In this document: positions 37,470-47,991 of the stretch, one piece after another | Layout: every line of letters begins with the position of its first letter | How positions within the stretch are numbered: the first letter of the stretch is position 1 | NCBI GenBank assembly: GCA_965263225.1 | Contig: CBDHHG010000045.1 | Location: 322,998-386,997 of the forward strand | Source: DT-111 sp965263225 | GTDB lineage: Bacteria; Bacteroidota; Bacteroidia; Chitinophagales; Saprospiraceae | DNA: 64,000 bases | Reading direction: 5' to 3' | The notes under the pieces: generated by a model | The model's input: only the letters and a program-made list of their open reading frames with translations | The model's database searches: none | Told to the model about the DNA's origin: nothing | Position numbers and translations under genes: made by a program

Positions 37470-38456
37470 ATGAATTTTCCACCCAAGTTATTAGCCTGTT
37501 GGCATTCGGTAGCCTATAGCAAGGAAGTTGGCTCCGAAAAGCCGTTCGGCACTTTTCTACTGGATCAGGCGGTAGTCGTATGGCGGAGCAGTGATGGCGG
37601 CGTGCATGCCATGCGAGATCTTTGCATTCATCGAGGAACGGCCTTGTCCTTGGGGTGGGTGAAGGAGGATTGTTTGGTGTGTCCGTATCATGCATGGGAA
37701 TATGACAAGCGGGGGAAGTGCGTGTTTATCCCACAGGCGCCAGACATGGCCATTCCAGATAAAGCGCGTACGCCGACTTACCATTGCCAGGAGAAGTTTG
37801 GCTTGATTTGGGTGGCCTTGGAAGAGCCTGTATATCCTTTGCCGGACATTCCAGAACTAGAGAATGGGGACTGGAAGGTAGTGCAGACGGGCCCCTTTGA
37901 TTGGAATAGTGATGCGTCCAGACAGACGGAAAACTTTACGGATTTTGGCCATTTTCCCTGGGTACATCCGGGCTTGCTGGGCGATCCACAAAGACCCAAA
38001 GTGCCAGCACATAAAGTTACTATCGATGGGGCTATTTTACACTACTCTGTCGTTCGACCTGAGGCTCAGAATTCGGAAGATTTTCCGGTTTTTGCCAACG
38101 AAGAAGTAGTAAAGCCGGAGCGTCGGAGTCAATACCAATTGCATTTGCCCTATACCATTGTGTTACGGCTAGGATGGGGCGGCGAGAAGGGAATGGTTTA
38201 CTTTTTTGTGTCTCAACCCATTTCTTCCAACAAATGCAGAGGCTATTGTATCATTGGCAGAAACTACAACCTGGAAGATCCCGACAGCGTGCTGCAAGAG
38301 TTCGAACAAGTCATTTTTGACCAGGATAAGCGGATAGTGGAGTCTCAGCGACCGGAACAAGTGCCTTTCGACTTTGCCGAGGAATTACATCTGAAGTTCG
38401 ATACGGTGGCGATGAATTATCGACGAGCGATGAAGGCCGAAGGTTTAGCTTATTGA
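37470..38456 (+). CDS. Rieske non-heme iron oxygenase, oxygenase component
   Basis: This 328-residue protein has an N-terminal Rieske [2Fe-2S] domain: LCIHRGTALSLGW (Cys52, His54) and CLVCPYHAWEYDKRGKC (Cys71, His74). The catalytic domain has the mononuclear iron site in NFTDFGHFPWVHPGLLGD, with Asp and two His. It resembles the VanA/pheophorbide-oxygenase-like group of hydroxylases or demethylases, but the substrate cannot be read. An electron-supplying reductase is not nearby. It is a stand-alone plus-strand gene, about 300 bp after the 2OG oxygenase. No inactivating change is visible. Confidence 0.9.
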   Translation: MNFPPKLLACWHSVAYSKEVGSEKPFGTFLLDQAVVVWRSSDGGVHAMRDLCIHRGTALSLGWVKEDCLVCPYHAWEYDKRGKCVFIPQAPDMAIPDKARTPTYHCQEKFGLIWVALEEPVYPLPDIPELENGDWKVVQTGPFDWNSDASRQTENFTDFGHFPWVHPGLLGDPQRPKVPAHKVTIDGAILHYSVVRPEAQNSEDFPVFANEEVVKPERRSQYQLHLPYTIVLRLGWGGEKGMVYFFVSQPISSNKCRGYCIIGRNYNLEDPDSVLQEFEQVIFDQDKRIVESQRPEQVPFDFAEELHLKFDTVAMNYRRAMKAEGLAY

Positions 38457-38560
38457 AGCATAGAATGATATCTTCTCACAGAAGGACGGCGGTTTTGTTT
38501 GACTTTCGGCACCACAAACTTTGGGACTGCTTTAGGTTGCATACGAACGGGCTGGCTATG

Positions 38561-41511
38561 CTACTCTTGGAATTTGACCTCATCTATGAATATCATACGC
38601 GGAGGCGGTGGGAGGACGCCTGCTTTCGGCTTAAAGGTGGATGAATAGACAAAGGATAAGGTCGCCACCTCATTCTGAAATTGTTGTACTGGGATTTCAT
38701 AGGTATGAAACCCTTTACTCAATGCTTCTAGAGGAATGACCATTTTTTCCGATTTGCCATTCCTTTGCCCTTCTACACTAACCCTTAGTTCACTCATTAG
38801 GGCAATCTCAGCTTTTAGTTGAAAGGAAATGTATTTAGCTTGCGATGGTACAAAAAAGCGATTATGACGCAGTATGGTTTCTTGGTTTTCAAGTAATTCC
38901 AGTTTTGCCATATCGTCTGGAAAAGAAATGTACCCTTGCATCTCCCCGCCGTGGTTGATCCAGCCTGGAGCTTCCTTTAAGAAGATGCCGAAGGTTCGAT
39001 CGAAACTTCCGTTCATAATGCCGCGTACGCGATCTACTTCGTGTGCTGGACTCTTTAAGTTTTTGAAGTAACTAAAGGCTGGATAGTGTTTTTGATTTCC
39101 GAAGGTGTGGAGTAGATCAGGATTAACCTGGTATCCATTCAATCTGCTTAAAGAATATCCCCCTTTTTGATGATCAAAAGATCCTGAGTTGGACGCTTGG
39201 ATGGATTGTATATAGGCATCGGCAATGCCGATATAGTCCCGGAAAAACTCTGATGGAAACATGGTTTTGCTCTTGTAGGTGGGATGGATTACCGTTTTAT
39301 TTTGGTATTGCTTCCATTCAAAATTGCTAGTACCCTCCACTTTTCTCTCCTCTAGATTCGAAAAAAGGATATTGTGAATGGCCTGTGCGTATTTGAATCG
39401 ACTCATAAAGCGGTCTATCTTTTTCATGTTCCGCATCATCTTCTCGTCTTTTCCCACTAACTCATAGAGCTTGTCCATTTTTTCTGATTGAGATAGGGAG
39501 CGATTTTGCAAGATGCCATCTATTGCAAGATTCCGCTGCTCAATGCCAAAATTCTTTATGAACTTGGCCAGACTTTCAATTTGAAAGTCAAGAAACTTTT
39601 CTTTGCTAGGTATAAACATAGCCGCCAAATTATCCACGAGTACCTTCCCATTGTTCTGCCAATAGGTATCGGAATAAATGCCATACCAGGAGATCACTCC
39701 ATTATTAGGTTGGTGAGCAGCTGGTGTGGCTATTTGGATATCAGGATGTGCATCATCGATATCATCTAGTTCGTCGGGGAAGAGGTTTAGCTTTAGCGCA
39801 CCTGGTTCCCACCAAGCACCATAGCCAGAATCGAAGGGGCCGAGGTTGGTCACCTGACTAATGGATATCTCCTGATGTCTCATCAGACTATGAAGGCGTT
39901 CGACAGCTAGAGTGTTCACCGTGCATCCTCGGCCATGACCAATGAAGTGTAAGTTCTCCAGTCCAAATAACTGCTGCCGACTGCCGTCTATTAAGGCGGC
40001 GAATAGGGCATCTGCCGCTGCCTCAGTAGATCCGTTGCCAAATTCGATAGATTCATCTGCCCAGTCAAACAGAATAATGTTTTCGCCATTTTGACTATCC
40101 CCAGCTTCCTCGATTTTTAGAAAGCTACCGGATTCCTTCTGATAGAAATAGATATTTCCGTTGTTAGCCTTTTCCAGAATGGCCTTTGCCATTCGATCCA
40201 TCCATCCACCATCACTTGGGAAGTGCTCTTCGACCAACATACCATGAGTGATCACAGTAGTACCGTATGCTATTTCCACTGGTGGGGCTTCCTTTTCTTC
40301 GCACTTTTCGGTAAAGGTACTAGTGTAGAGGCCACTTGTTTCAGAATAGTCTCCTGCATGGAAAACGGCGTAGACGGTGCCGCCAGGAGAAAATTCTAGA
40401 TCTAGTAGCAGTTCATTCGGACCACCCAAATCGGTCCAGGATTGTCCGCCGTTTGTTGAGCGATAAACGGATCGAGTATACTCCGTGCCAAGCTGCCTTT
40501 CTGCCGATACATAGAGCGTCCCTGTGCAAGGGATAGGAAACAATTGGAAAACTCGGGAGAAATAAGCTCCAGCAATCTTTTCGAAAGATTTTGCTGAGTT
40601 AACAGATCGATAAAGCTGGTTGTCCAAGATCGTATATAGACGACCGCTAGGTGCTACATTGGCAAAATCCAAAGTGAAGGCTTTTACACCCGGATAGCCG
40701 AACATGGTATTGTTGTCTTTCAGGATTTCCTCATATTCGCTACCCTGCAAAGTATTGACCAGATCACTGCCTTTTTTGGTGTAGAAGCGGGTTCCTGCTT
40801 TAAGATGAGTCGGCGGAAATGCTGTTCCCCCTTCGTAATAATAATTATTTGGGGCCATCACAGATCAAAGTGAAGTCGTTTTTCCCCGAATAACCATCCT
40901 TAAACGTCTGGGTATTTCTATCATATTGCGACAAAAAGAGACTGGGGCGACCGAGAAAGCTGCTGTTCGACGCTGTGTACATATGGTGGGTAAACAGTAG
41001 TTGATTGTTCTTATGTGGCAAAAGAGCACTGGCGTAGATGAGCCGATTGGCATCGACAAATTTCCAGGTTTTGCCATTATCTACCGACCGAATTAGCCTA
41101 TGCTCGGCTTCATGGTTCACATCTGTTCTAGCTAAGGCATAAAAAGTACTGTCCACCGCCAGGATATCCGATATCCTGGACTGAATTTTCAGGTAGTAGT
41201 CTTTGACGTAGCCAGTAAGGTTCTTGTCTTTTTCCTTGAGTTGCTGGGGAATCCGGCCGTTGATGCGATCCCAAGTTTTTCCTTCATCAATTGACCGATA
41301 CAATTCATTAATTAAAGCCATCATAGGTTCCTCTTCTGTTCAATACCAAGATGACGCCCTTGTTATTGACTTCGGTTTTGGTCCCCATGAAGTATTTTTC
41401 TGCCTGACCCAACTTGTTCCAGTAGTCATAGTTCGTGTTCTGGCCAATTACGACTAGGGGAAGGAAAAAAATAATAAGCGTGGTAAAAGAGAATTTTGCT
41501 GTAGAAATCAT
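38561..41511 (-). pseudogene. Exported BNR-repeat / alpha-beta hydrolase gene with two frameshifts
   Basis: Three minus-strand frames make one protein. It starts at 41511 with a signal peptide (MISTAKFSFTTLIIFFLPLV...IGQ) and runs into NRRGTYDGFN. A 4-base TTAA-type duplication near 41307-41315 shifts the frame; reading resumes as ELYRSIDEGKTWDRI with BNR/sortilin-like beta-propeller repeats. A second shift of one base in the GGGG run at 40851-40854 breaks ICDGP from NNYYYEGGTAF. The rest contains more BNR repeats (YRSTNGGQSWTDLG) and a lipase-like alpha/beta hydrolase (VITHGMLVEEHFPSD, LHFIGHGRGCTVN) that lacks the usual GxSxG serine. A C-terminal beta domain ends FIDEVKFQE. It was probably a secreted or surface protein. 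Sequencing error cannot be excluded for the homopolymer site. Confidence 0.75.
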
Positions 41512-41653
41512 TGGTGTTTTGAAGCTTAATTGATGGTGCTTGTATAAAGAAAAGCAATTATTTGTAATCCTACAACTGACTAGTTGATAGGAAGGATTCT
41601 GAATGTTAATTGTAAAACCGATGAATAAGTGAATAGATGAGAAAATCCTTATC

Positions 41654-41800
41654 CTTACAATAAGATTTTGATCATGCACGTGTCGTGATAAGCCTTATGA
41701 TAAGAAAGCCGTCTCTAAAAAGTATATTTGTTTTGCTCGAACTCAGAACTCGGCAATAAATAGCAAAACAGAATGAAAAACAAGCTCCTCTTTGGCCTGC
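41654..41800 (+). repeat. 147-bp direct repeat, copy 1 (truncated gene start)
   Basis: This segment matches 49441-49587 at about 143 of 147 positions, a spacing of 7787 bp. It contains the TATATTTG promoter-like word (41723-41730) and the first nine codons of the gene at 49560 (MKNKLLFGL). After the repeat ends, the frame here stops six codons later. It is therefore a duplicated gene start without the gene. Confidence 0.93.
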
Positions 41801-42063
41801 AATTCATTCAGAGCGACTAGGGTAAGAGACGGGTATAGAGGCATGACAGTGGGTACTGAACGGTGCTGTATCTAAAGAATTGGTTGGAGTAGGTTGTGGA
41901 GAGGGAAACATTCTTGGAAGACACTAGTTATATGCCAAATTAGTTCAATTTCCCTAGTTTCCCACTTGTTTCAGATGCTGTTTGGGGGGGCTCATGATTC
42001 TAGATCCAGCCCGAATTTAACCGCTTTTCTTCGGAAAGTAAGGTTCAATTGGAAACCGCCTTC

Positions 42064-42240
42064 TTAGATCTTATTCTCCAGGTTAACTCGTTGACTAGGG
42101 ACACCATAGAGGTTGAAACCTTGAATCCTGTAGGGTAGCGTGTCGTGCGCCAGGATGGTGTTGTGGGTATCTATGATTGTTCCATGCTGGGGTATATTGT
42201 AAAAATTGCTAGAAGACTGTTGCAGAAGCAGATTGTTCAC
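42064..42240 (-). pseudogene. Possible remnant of a protein-coding gene
   Basis: A minus-strand frame from a GTG at 42240 encodes 58 residues with protein-like composition: NNLLLQQSSSNFYNIPQHGT, then AHDTLPYRIQGFNLYGVPSQ, ending RVNLENKI. There is no good start or recognisable domain. It lies in the 480-bp gap after repeat copy 1, which otherwise holds no gene. It may be the 3' end of a gene lost in the rearrangement. Confidence 0.25.
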
Positions 42241-42284
42241 AATTTGCGATAGTCAACCTGCCTCTGTAGAGAACTACTCCCTTC

Positions 42285-42473
42285 TTAATGGATGGATTTT
42301 TTGATTAGAAAGATAGTTCTGCTAAATAGATACCATGTGCCGAAGAAAGCAATAAGTTCTAAAGAAAAAGAACCTAACTTGTAGAAGGATTCCGCAATTA
42401 AAAGGGAAATCACAGCTGCTGGAGCCTCCGCTATAATTTGGGAGAAAGATTTTGACTTTACTATTGTATACAT
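42285..42473 (-). CDS. Possible small membrane protein
   Basis: A 62-residue frame, MYTIVKSKSFSQIIAEAPAA, VISLLIAESFYKLGSFSLEL, IAFFGTWYLFSRTIFLIKK. It contains one or two hydrophobic helices and a positive C-terminus. It is short and has no known relatives that I recall, so it may be chance. Confidence 0.35.
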   Translation of the reverse strand: MYTIVKSKSFSQIIAEAPAAVISLLIAESFYKLGSFSLELIAFFGTWYLFSRTIFLIKKSIH

Positions 42474-42577
42474 ATTGAAGTGTTTTAGATAAACGGACCT
42501 TTTGTGCTCTTGTATAATTCTCTATTCGTACTAATTTAGTTGGACTTCTTTTTATGCTAAAAAATGAATGAAAGAAA

Positions 42578-42844
42578 ATGAAATTACTTAAAGTATGTTT
42601 GATCATTATGATTGCCAACTTTTGTGGTAATCCTTCAAACCAAGATAATGATCAGAATGCAGGGCCATCTGGTACCCCTTCTAGGATTATTGATACTGTC
42701 TCAACTCCAAAAAGACTTGTTCTAGATTCCAATAAGGCACATTTAAGAATTGATTCTACCAATTCTGGCCCACCCATGACTGGATCTCGGACATTGCCAA
42801 TTGGAGTTGAAGCAGATTCTTCTAAAAAAGGGGGGAACAATTAA
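42578..42844 (+). CDS. Small lipoprotein, unknown function
   Basis: This 88-residue protein starts MKLLKVCLIIMIANFCGNPS, a signal peptide with a lipobox-like ANFC. The mature part is short and polar, rich in Ser, Asp, Asn and Pro, with no domain. It probably is lipid-anchored at the outer or inner membrane. It stands alone on the plus strand between minus-strand genes. Confidence 0.55.
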   Translation: MKLLKVCLIIMIANFCGNPSNQDNDQNAGPSGTPSRIIDTVSTPKRLVLDSNKAHLRIDSTNSGPPMTGSRTLPIGVEADSSKKGGNN

Positions 42845-42865
42845 AGATGATTTATCAATGCTTGA

Positions 42866-43684
42866 TTACCGTACTCTAAAGACTTGATCTTTTGAGTAGG
42901 AGAATGCCCCTGTTCCTTGCACTTGCACAGTAGCTCTGAAAATGTATAGACCTGTGCCAAGGCCCCATTTTTCGGGGGTTGTATAATTGTCGCGTTCTGG
43001 TCCCCAATTATTGCCTTGAGAAATCCAAAAGTTGGTGCCCCAAGAAAAAGGAGTATTCCTCCTCCAGTGGTTTTTGACTACTGTATTTGTGTCATAATCG
43101 ATGATCTGGTAATTGGCGTCGAATTTACGCCCGGAATTGACTAGTGCCTGGGAGGCGCTGATATTGATTACCAGAGTTAAAGCATCCCAGGTTCTGAGGA
43201 AGGTGCTAGTATTACCGTGTTGACTACTTGTTCGGACATTGGTAATGTCTATTGTCTGAGTGCTGGTAGGAGCTAGGAAGGTAGTTTCATCTCCGGGTAA
43301 ATTGCTTAGACTTCTTACAGCGGCGTTTTCTTCCATATCAGGTTCATCCAAAACGATACCTGGAGGTAAATCAAATCCATCGAATTCTCCTCTTTCTTCA
43401 ATGGATTCGCCCAAAGATCCAAAGTTTCCTTCAATTTGGTCATCATCAAGGGGAGGGAGATTGGCGTTTTTTTCCATCTCTAAATTGTCGTTTTCCATGT
43501 TTGGTAAATTTTCTTGGTTATTGGAATCATTTTCTTCTTTCTCAGGTTGGTCAGTGCCAAATTCCCGCTGCTCTTCAAAAAATTTTTTACTCTCAAAAGC
43601 ACTGTCTTTATCCCCCCTGGGCCCTTCTATGCTACGAGGAAATTGTTGTTCCTCGTCCTTCTTTTTCTTTTTTTTATCAGCCAT
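42866..43684 (-). CDS. Low-complexity acidic protein with C-terminal beta domain
   Basis: The ATG at 43684 (MADKKKKKKDEEQQFPRSIE) avoids overlap with the neighbour and gives 272 residues. Residues 1-135 are charged, acidic and probably disordered. The C-terminal 120 residues form a beta-rich domain: IDITNVRTSSQHGNTSTF, LTLVINISASQALVNSGRKF, WISQGNNWGPERDNYTTPEK, WGLGTGLYIFRATVQVQGTG. The same domain ends the broken BNR gene upstream (WISRGNNWGPNASNYTTPQK), so the two are related by duplication or fusion. No signal peptide is seen. Function unknown; the domain might bind a shared ligand or partner. Confidence 0.7.
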   Translation of the reverse strand: MADKKKKKKDEEQQFPRSIEGPRGDKDSAFESKKFFEEQREFGTDQPEKEENDSNNQENLPNMENDNLEMEKNANLPPLDDDQIEGNFGSLGESIEERGEFDGFDLPPGIVLDEPDMEENAAVRSLSNLPGDETTFLAPTSTQTIDITNVRTSSQHGNTSTFLRTWDALTLVINISASQALVNSGRKFDANYQIIDYDTNTVVKNHWRRNTPFSWGTNFWISQGNNWGPERDNYTTPEKWGLGTGLYIFRATVQVQGTGAFSYSKDQVFRVR

Positions 43685-43695
43685 GTTTTCTTTCT

Positions 43696-46679
43696 TTAGT
43701 AAACTATAAACCATTTATTAGGACTTACTGCAAATGCATCCGTGTCTCTCACCGAAACGGCCGCTCTAAATATGTAGGTTCCTCTACTAAGTCCCCACTT
43801 TTGCGGTGTCGTATAGTTCGATGCATTGGGACCCCAGTTGTTGCCCCGAGAAATCCAAAAGAAACGACCATGTGTAAATGCCGAATCACGGTTAACAATA
43901 TTCTTAATCACCCGATTCGTTCTTGGGTCTATTACTTGGAAGTAGGCATCATATTTTAAATCAAGATCAATTAAATCCTGAGTGGCGGCAATATCAATGA
44001 CAAAAGCTAGAGCATCTTGTCCATAGCGGAAATGATCAATGTCCCCTTGGCTGTTGTTAGCGGTACGTACGCTAGAGATATTGATAGATACATCGTTAAC
44101 TGTGCGTTCCCAAATTCCTCTTCCGTAAGTAGCAATTCGAAGTTTGCCGGTATTCTTGTGCATTTGCAAATCAGAAATGACCACTTTGGGAAGTCCTTGA
44201 CTAAATCTTTGCCACGTATAACCGTAATTTGACGAATAAAAGACACCTACATCAGTACCCAAATAGACTTTAGAAGGCCTAGATGGATCAACTAAGATGG
44301 TGTTAGCAGGAGCATCTGGAAGGCCATTACTTCTGCTTTCCCAGGAAGCACCACCATTGTTGCTGAAGTAAACGTGATTTGTACCCGTTCCTGAAAAGCA
44401 GATGGTTACCTGATCGTGATTATTTGCTGCAATATCAATATCTGTTATCCAGCGATTCGGAAGTGGGGCTTTCCTGATGGAACGCCAACTTGCACCACGA
44501 TTGGTGGAACGCCATATTTGGTTGGTTGAAGCGGCATAGATTACATTACTATTTGACGGAGCCACCCGAATAGCAGTGAAGATACTGCCAGCGGAAGCAC
44601 CCGCAATCAGTTTGCTAATTTTGTCACCTACTACCTTGGCAACTTCCCATGCCTGAGCAGTTCCAATATTGCTGAAATGGGTACTACGGAATGTTATGGA
44701 AATAAAGGAGCCACCATCTACCTTTAACCTCAACACATCCCCATCAGTGAGATTGAAGGGCGCTCTTTTGAAAGATGCTAACCTAGCATACCTGTCTGGA
44801 TCACCATTAGGCCTATCTGTCCCTTGGGTACTTCCTGTAAGCCCTAATTTTGCCGAAGCAGAGGATGTATTGTCAATTTCTATGGATCCGCCACTTCCTC
44901 TAAGTTTTGATATTAGTGAAATGTTATCCCCACAGTTTAACCGCGTCCAGCTATTCATTCGGTTTGTGGTCTTGTAGATACGATCAGTACCGACATACAA
45001 GGTATTTGGACGAGATTGATCTAATTCAATACGCCCCATCCAGGGCATAAGGTCACCTGGAACGATTCCATTTTTTTTATATGAAAAGTTTTTTCCTCCA
45101 TTGTCACTCCGGTACGGGTTTAATCGCTGTGTCTCTGCATACATAATGTCAGAGTTTCTTGGGTCAATTTTGAGGTAAAAGCCATCACCACCTAGGATAT
45201 GTTTCCAACGATTATAACTGCCGTCCGTAATCCATGTGCCATTATCCTGGGTTCCTCCGCCCAGAAGATAAGGATGTTGAGTGGCATTTCCCATAGCATA
45301 AAATTCCGAACAAGGAATAGATGCCCCAATGTATTCCCAATAATTTCCTCCAAAACGTGAACGGTAAATCCCGCCATCACAGCCACAATAAATGATGGTT
45401 GGGTTATTGGGGTCATAGGTTAGACAGTGGTGGTCTACGTGAATTATAGCTATACTGATCGGTAATAGGTTTATTGATTTCAGTCCAATTTGTCCCACCA
45501 TTTGTAGTACGGTATATAGTCCCCTGCCCCGAATAGATAATATTGGCGTTGTTTGGATTTATAGATACGTAGTGATTGTACCAAAGTTGCCCCCATCCGG
45601 CATCTGGCACGTTGCTAATTTGGTTCCAGGTTTGTCCCCAATTTAATGTCCGGTACAAGTCGACTTTCCCTCCATTATCAAAAGGAAGCAACACTAATCC
45701 AGGGGCTATTATCGCAAATAGCCATCCTTACTCTTCCAAAATCCACTAGTAAGTCCAATACTCATTTTACTCCAGCTAGACCCGTGGTTAAGCGTTCGGT
45801 AGACACCTTTACCTCTAACACCAGCAAATAGTATACGTGGCCAAGCTGGTGCTATGGTCAAATCATTTACCTGTCCTTCGTTTAGAATTAAGCTCCAGTT
45901 TACACCACTATCTATGGATTTGTAGACTCCTCTATTTGTGGCAACATAAATGATATTGGAATCTTGAGGAGATATAATTATCCTGGACGCCCATCTAATA
46001 TCTCGAAGTGAGGTTTTGAAAGAAGGTTTGGCCGCCATTAGTAGATTTAAACAAACCAGCTCCTGGCTTATTGATGTCTGCATCACCAGTAGAGACATAG
46101 ATAATATTACTGTTTTTAGGATCAATCGTCACATATCCAGTAAAATTTGATCCTAGTCCCGCATTTCTTTCTGACCAAGAAGTACCACCATTCATGCTCA
46201 CCCAAACGCCTCCACTGGAAGTACATACAAATATCTTTTGGTTATTGTTGGGGTCAACAGCAATGGAATTAACTCTGCCCGAGAAATTGCCAGGCCCTAG
46301 AAGTCTCCATCGGTTTGGAGAATTTGGGGCAAAACTTTCCAGGGCAATATTATCCTGGGTGAGTAGTTCTAGCTGTTGAAGTCTCCTGGTTTCATAGAAG
46401 TTGTTTACTTCCAAATCACCACTTAGCTCCGGCTCATCGACATCAGGAAAGTTTCTTGGTTCTATGTACCACTTTTTTCTTTGAAACGCCGAACCTTCTT
46501 CTTCTTCTCTTTCTGTAGTGTTAAACTTCAAACCACTTGTGGGGGGAGTTGGCTCGTTTCTTGTCCATAGTGGACCTAAGGAGCTAGCAGTCTCGGTGCT
46601 GATGTCATCAAATTCAGCGAGAGCATGGGCAGAAAATGGTGGTATTTCCTCCTCAAATTGAGTTTTTTCGGGTATCCAT
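43696..46679 (-). pseudogene. BNR/VPS10-like repeat protein gene with four frameshifts
   Basis: The parent gene starts with the ATG at 46679 (MDTRK) and is broken near 46650 in an A6 run, near 46010, near 45712 and near 45440. Joined, the pieces give about 990 residues. First is FEEEIPPFSAHALAEFDDIS, then many BNR/sortilin-like propeller blades (GRVNSIAVDPNNNQKIFVCT, NIIYVATNRGVYKSIDSGVN, TIYRTTNGGTNWTEI, VDHHCLTYDPNNPTIIYCGC). The last 120 residues are the same beta domain as in the gene at 42866-43684. No signal peptide is evident. Propeller proteins of this type are usually surface or secreted. The last 601 residues (43696-45501) are still open and could be expressed alone. Confidence 0.78.
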
Positions 46680-46783
46680 CTTCAATGGTTTTAAGAATGA
46701 AAAAAAAATATGCGGTGAATCTCAAAAAATTAAATTAAAGGCTATGAGAATCTTTACTAAAGAAAATGTTGTCTTGTGAATTA

Positions 46784-47906
46784 AGTGGCGTTGTTGCATA
46801 AAGAATCTGGACATGGCTATCCTATATTGAAATACTTCTCAAATAGGTTTTGAAATAGGCATACCTTGGGCTGTCATTTTATTCAAACATCTAATTTTGA
46901 CGGCTGCCTCTACCTTTTGACTACCTAACTTCCTAGAATATAATTCTGAGCCATAAATGGTCTTAAACCTAAACATGGCCGTTTCAGAGAGGCTTCTTCG
47001 ATGGTATCCACTATCCTTTTTCCATTGTTTTATACCCTTTTCAGCAATTTGATCTAGAATGTGATTGCGTGGATGATCCGTTGGATTTCTCTGACGATCT
47101 AGTTGATGTACGGCATTCTCTTTTGGAGGAATATGCCCCTCAATCCCCTTGAGCATCAACAGATCCCAGATGTCAAAGGTGTCGTAGGCGCCATCGCCAC
47201 TTACTCGATCTACAGGACTTTTTACTTGCTCAAGTAGATCAGCAAACTGCTAAGAGTCTCCATCCCCTTCTCCATTTTTGGTCAAGACCTGTGCATGAAT
47301 AAATCCGGTAGATTCATCTACCCCCAGATGTAGTTTGCGCCATGTCCTACGCTTAGAATAACCATGTTTACGAACCTTCCATTCCCCTTCGCCATACACT
47401 TTCAGCCCCGTCGCATCAAATACGATATACATCGGCCTTTTTGGCTTAGGTGCCTTAATATCTACATCTAACTGCTGGGCTCTCCGACATATTTGACTAT
47501 AGCTAGGAGTCGATAAATCAAGCTCAACCAATCGCAATAAGGAATTCGTAAAACCCTGTAATTGTCTGTAACCTAGCCTGAAGACAGCCTTCAATTCCAA
47601 TAATCCTAATATACATTCATCTGAGTAGACAAATTGAGCTCCTTGTTGATCTGGTCCATCATGATGCCACACATCGGCTAAACCTTCATCAAACCACAGC
47701 GTAAGGTCTCCTCGTCCTATTAATGCTTGGTTATAGCTACTCCAATTCTTTACTCGGTACTGCTTTTTTTCTGCCGTCTCTTGATTTTTGGCCCCTTTTG
47801 ATATAACTTTTGCCATAGGTCGAGGATTGTAGGTATGTTTGTCGTAATTCAAAAATACAAACCTTGGCCTACTTCTCCTCTTGCATCTTTATGCAACAAC
47901 GCCACT
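46784..47906 (-). mobile_element. IS5-family (IS903-like) insertion sequence
   Basis: A 1123-bp element with 21-bp perfect terminal inverted repeats beginning AGTGGCGTTGTTGCATAAAG at 46784 and, on the other strand, at 47906. It contains one transposase gene with a nonsense codon. The flanks do not show a matching 9-bp, 4-bp or 3-bp duplication, so neighbouring DNA has changed since insertion or the duplication has decayed. Confidence 0.88.
46839..47816 (-). pseudogene. IS903-like transposase with an in-frame amber codon
   Basis: The reading frame runs from the ATG at 47816 (MAKVISKG) to 46839 without a shift, but a TAG at 47250-47252 splits it after GEGDGDS. Signature parts are NWSSYNQALIGRGDLTLWFD, FRLGYRQLQGFTNSLLRL, YIVFDATGLKVYGEGEWKVR (first Asp), SGDGAYDTFDIWDLL (second Asp) and HRRSLSETAMFRFKTIYG (Glu). 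The DDE core is therefore complete apart from the stop. The element is probably immobile unless helped in trans or the stop is read through. Confidence 0.88.
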
Positions 47907-47991
47907 CAGTAAATGAAAAAGAAAGGAGAAGTTATGAGCTAGCGGCGACTTTGTTTTTATTTAATGGCGGAAAAGTAAGCATAGAATTATT

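Noticed and set aside
42322..42618. Minus-strand 98-residue frame
   Set aside because: Composition is poor and it overlaps the small lipoprotein gene; the 62-residue frame beside it is slightly better.
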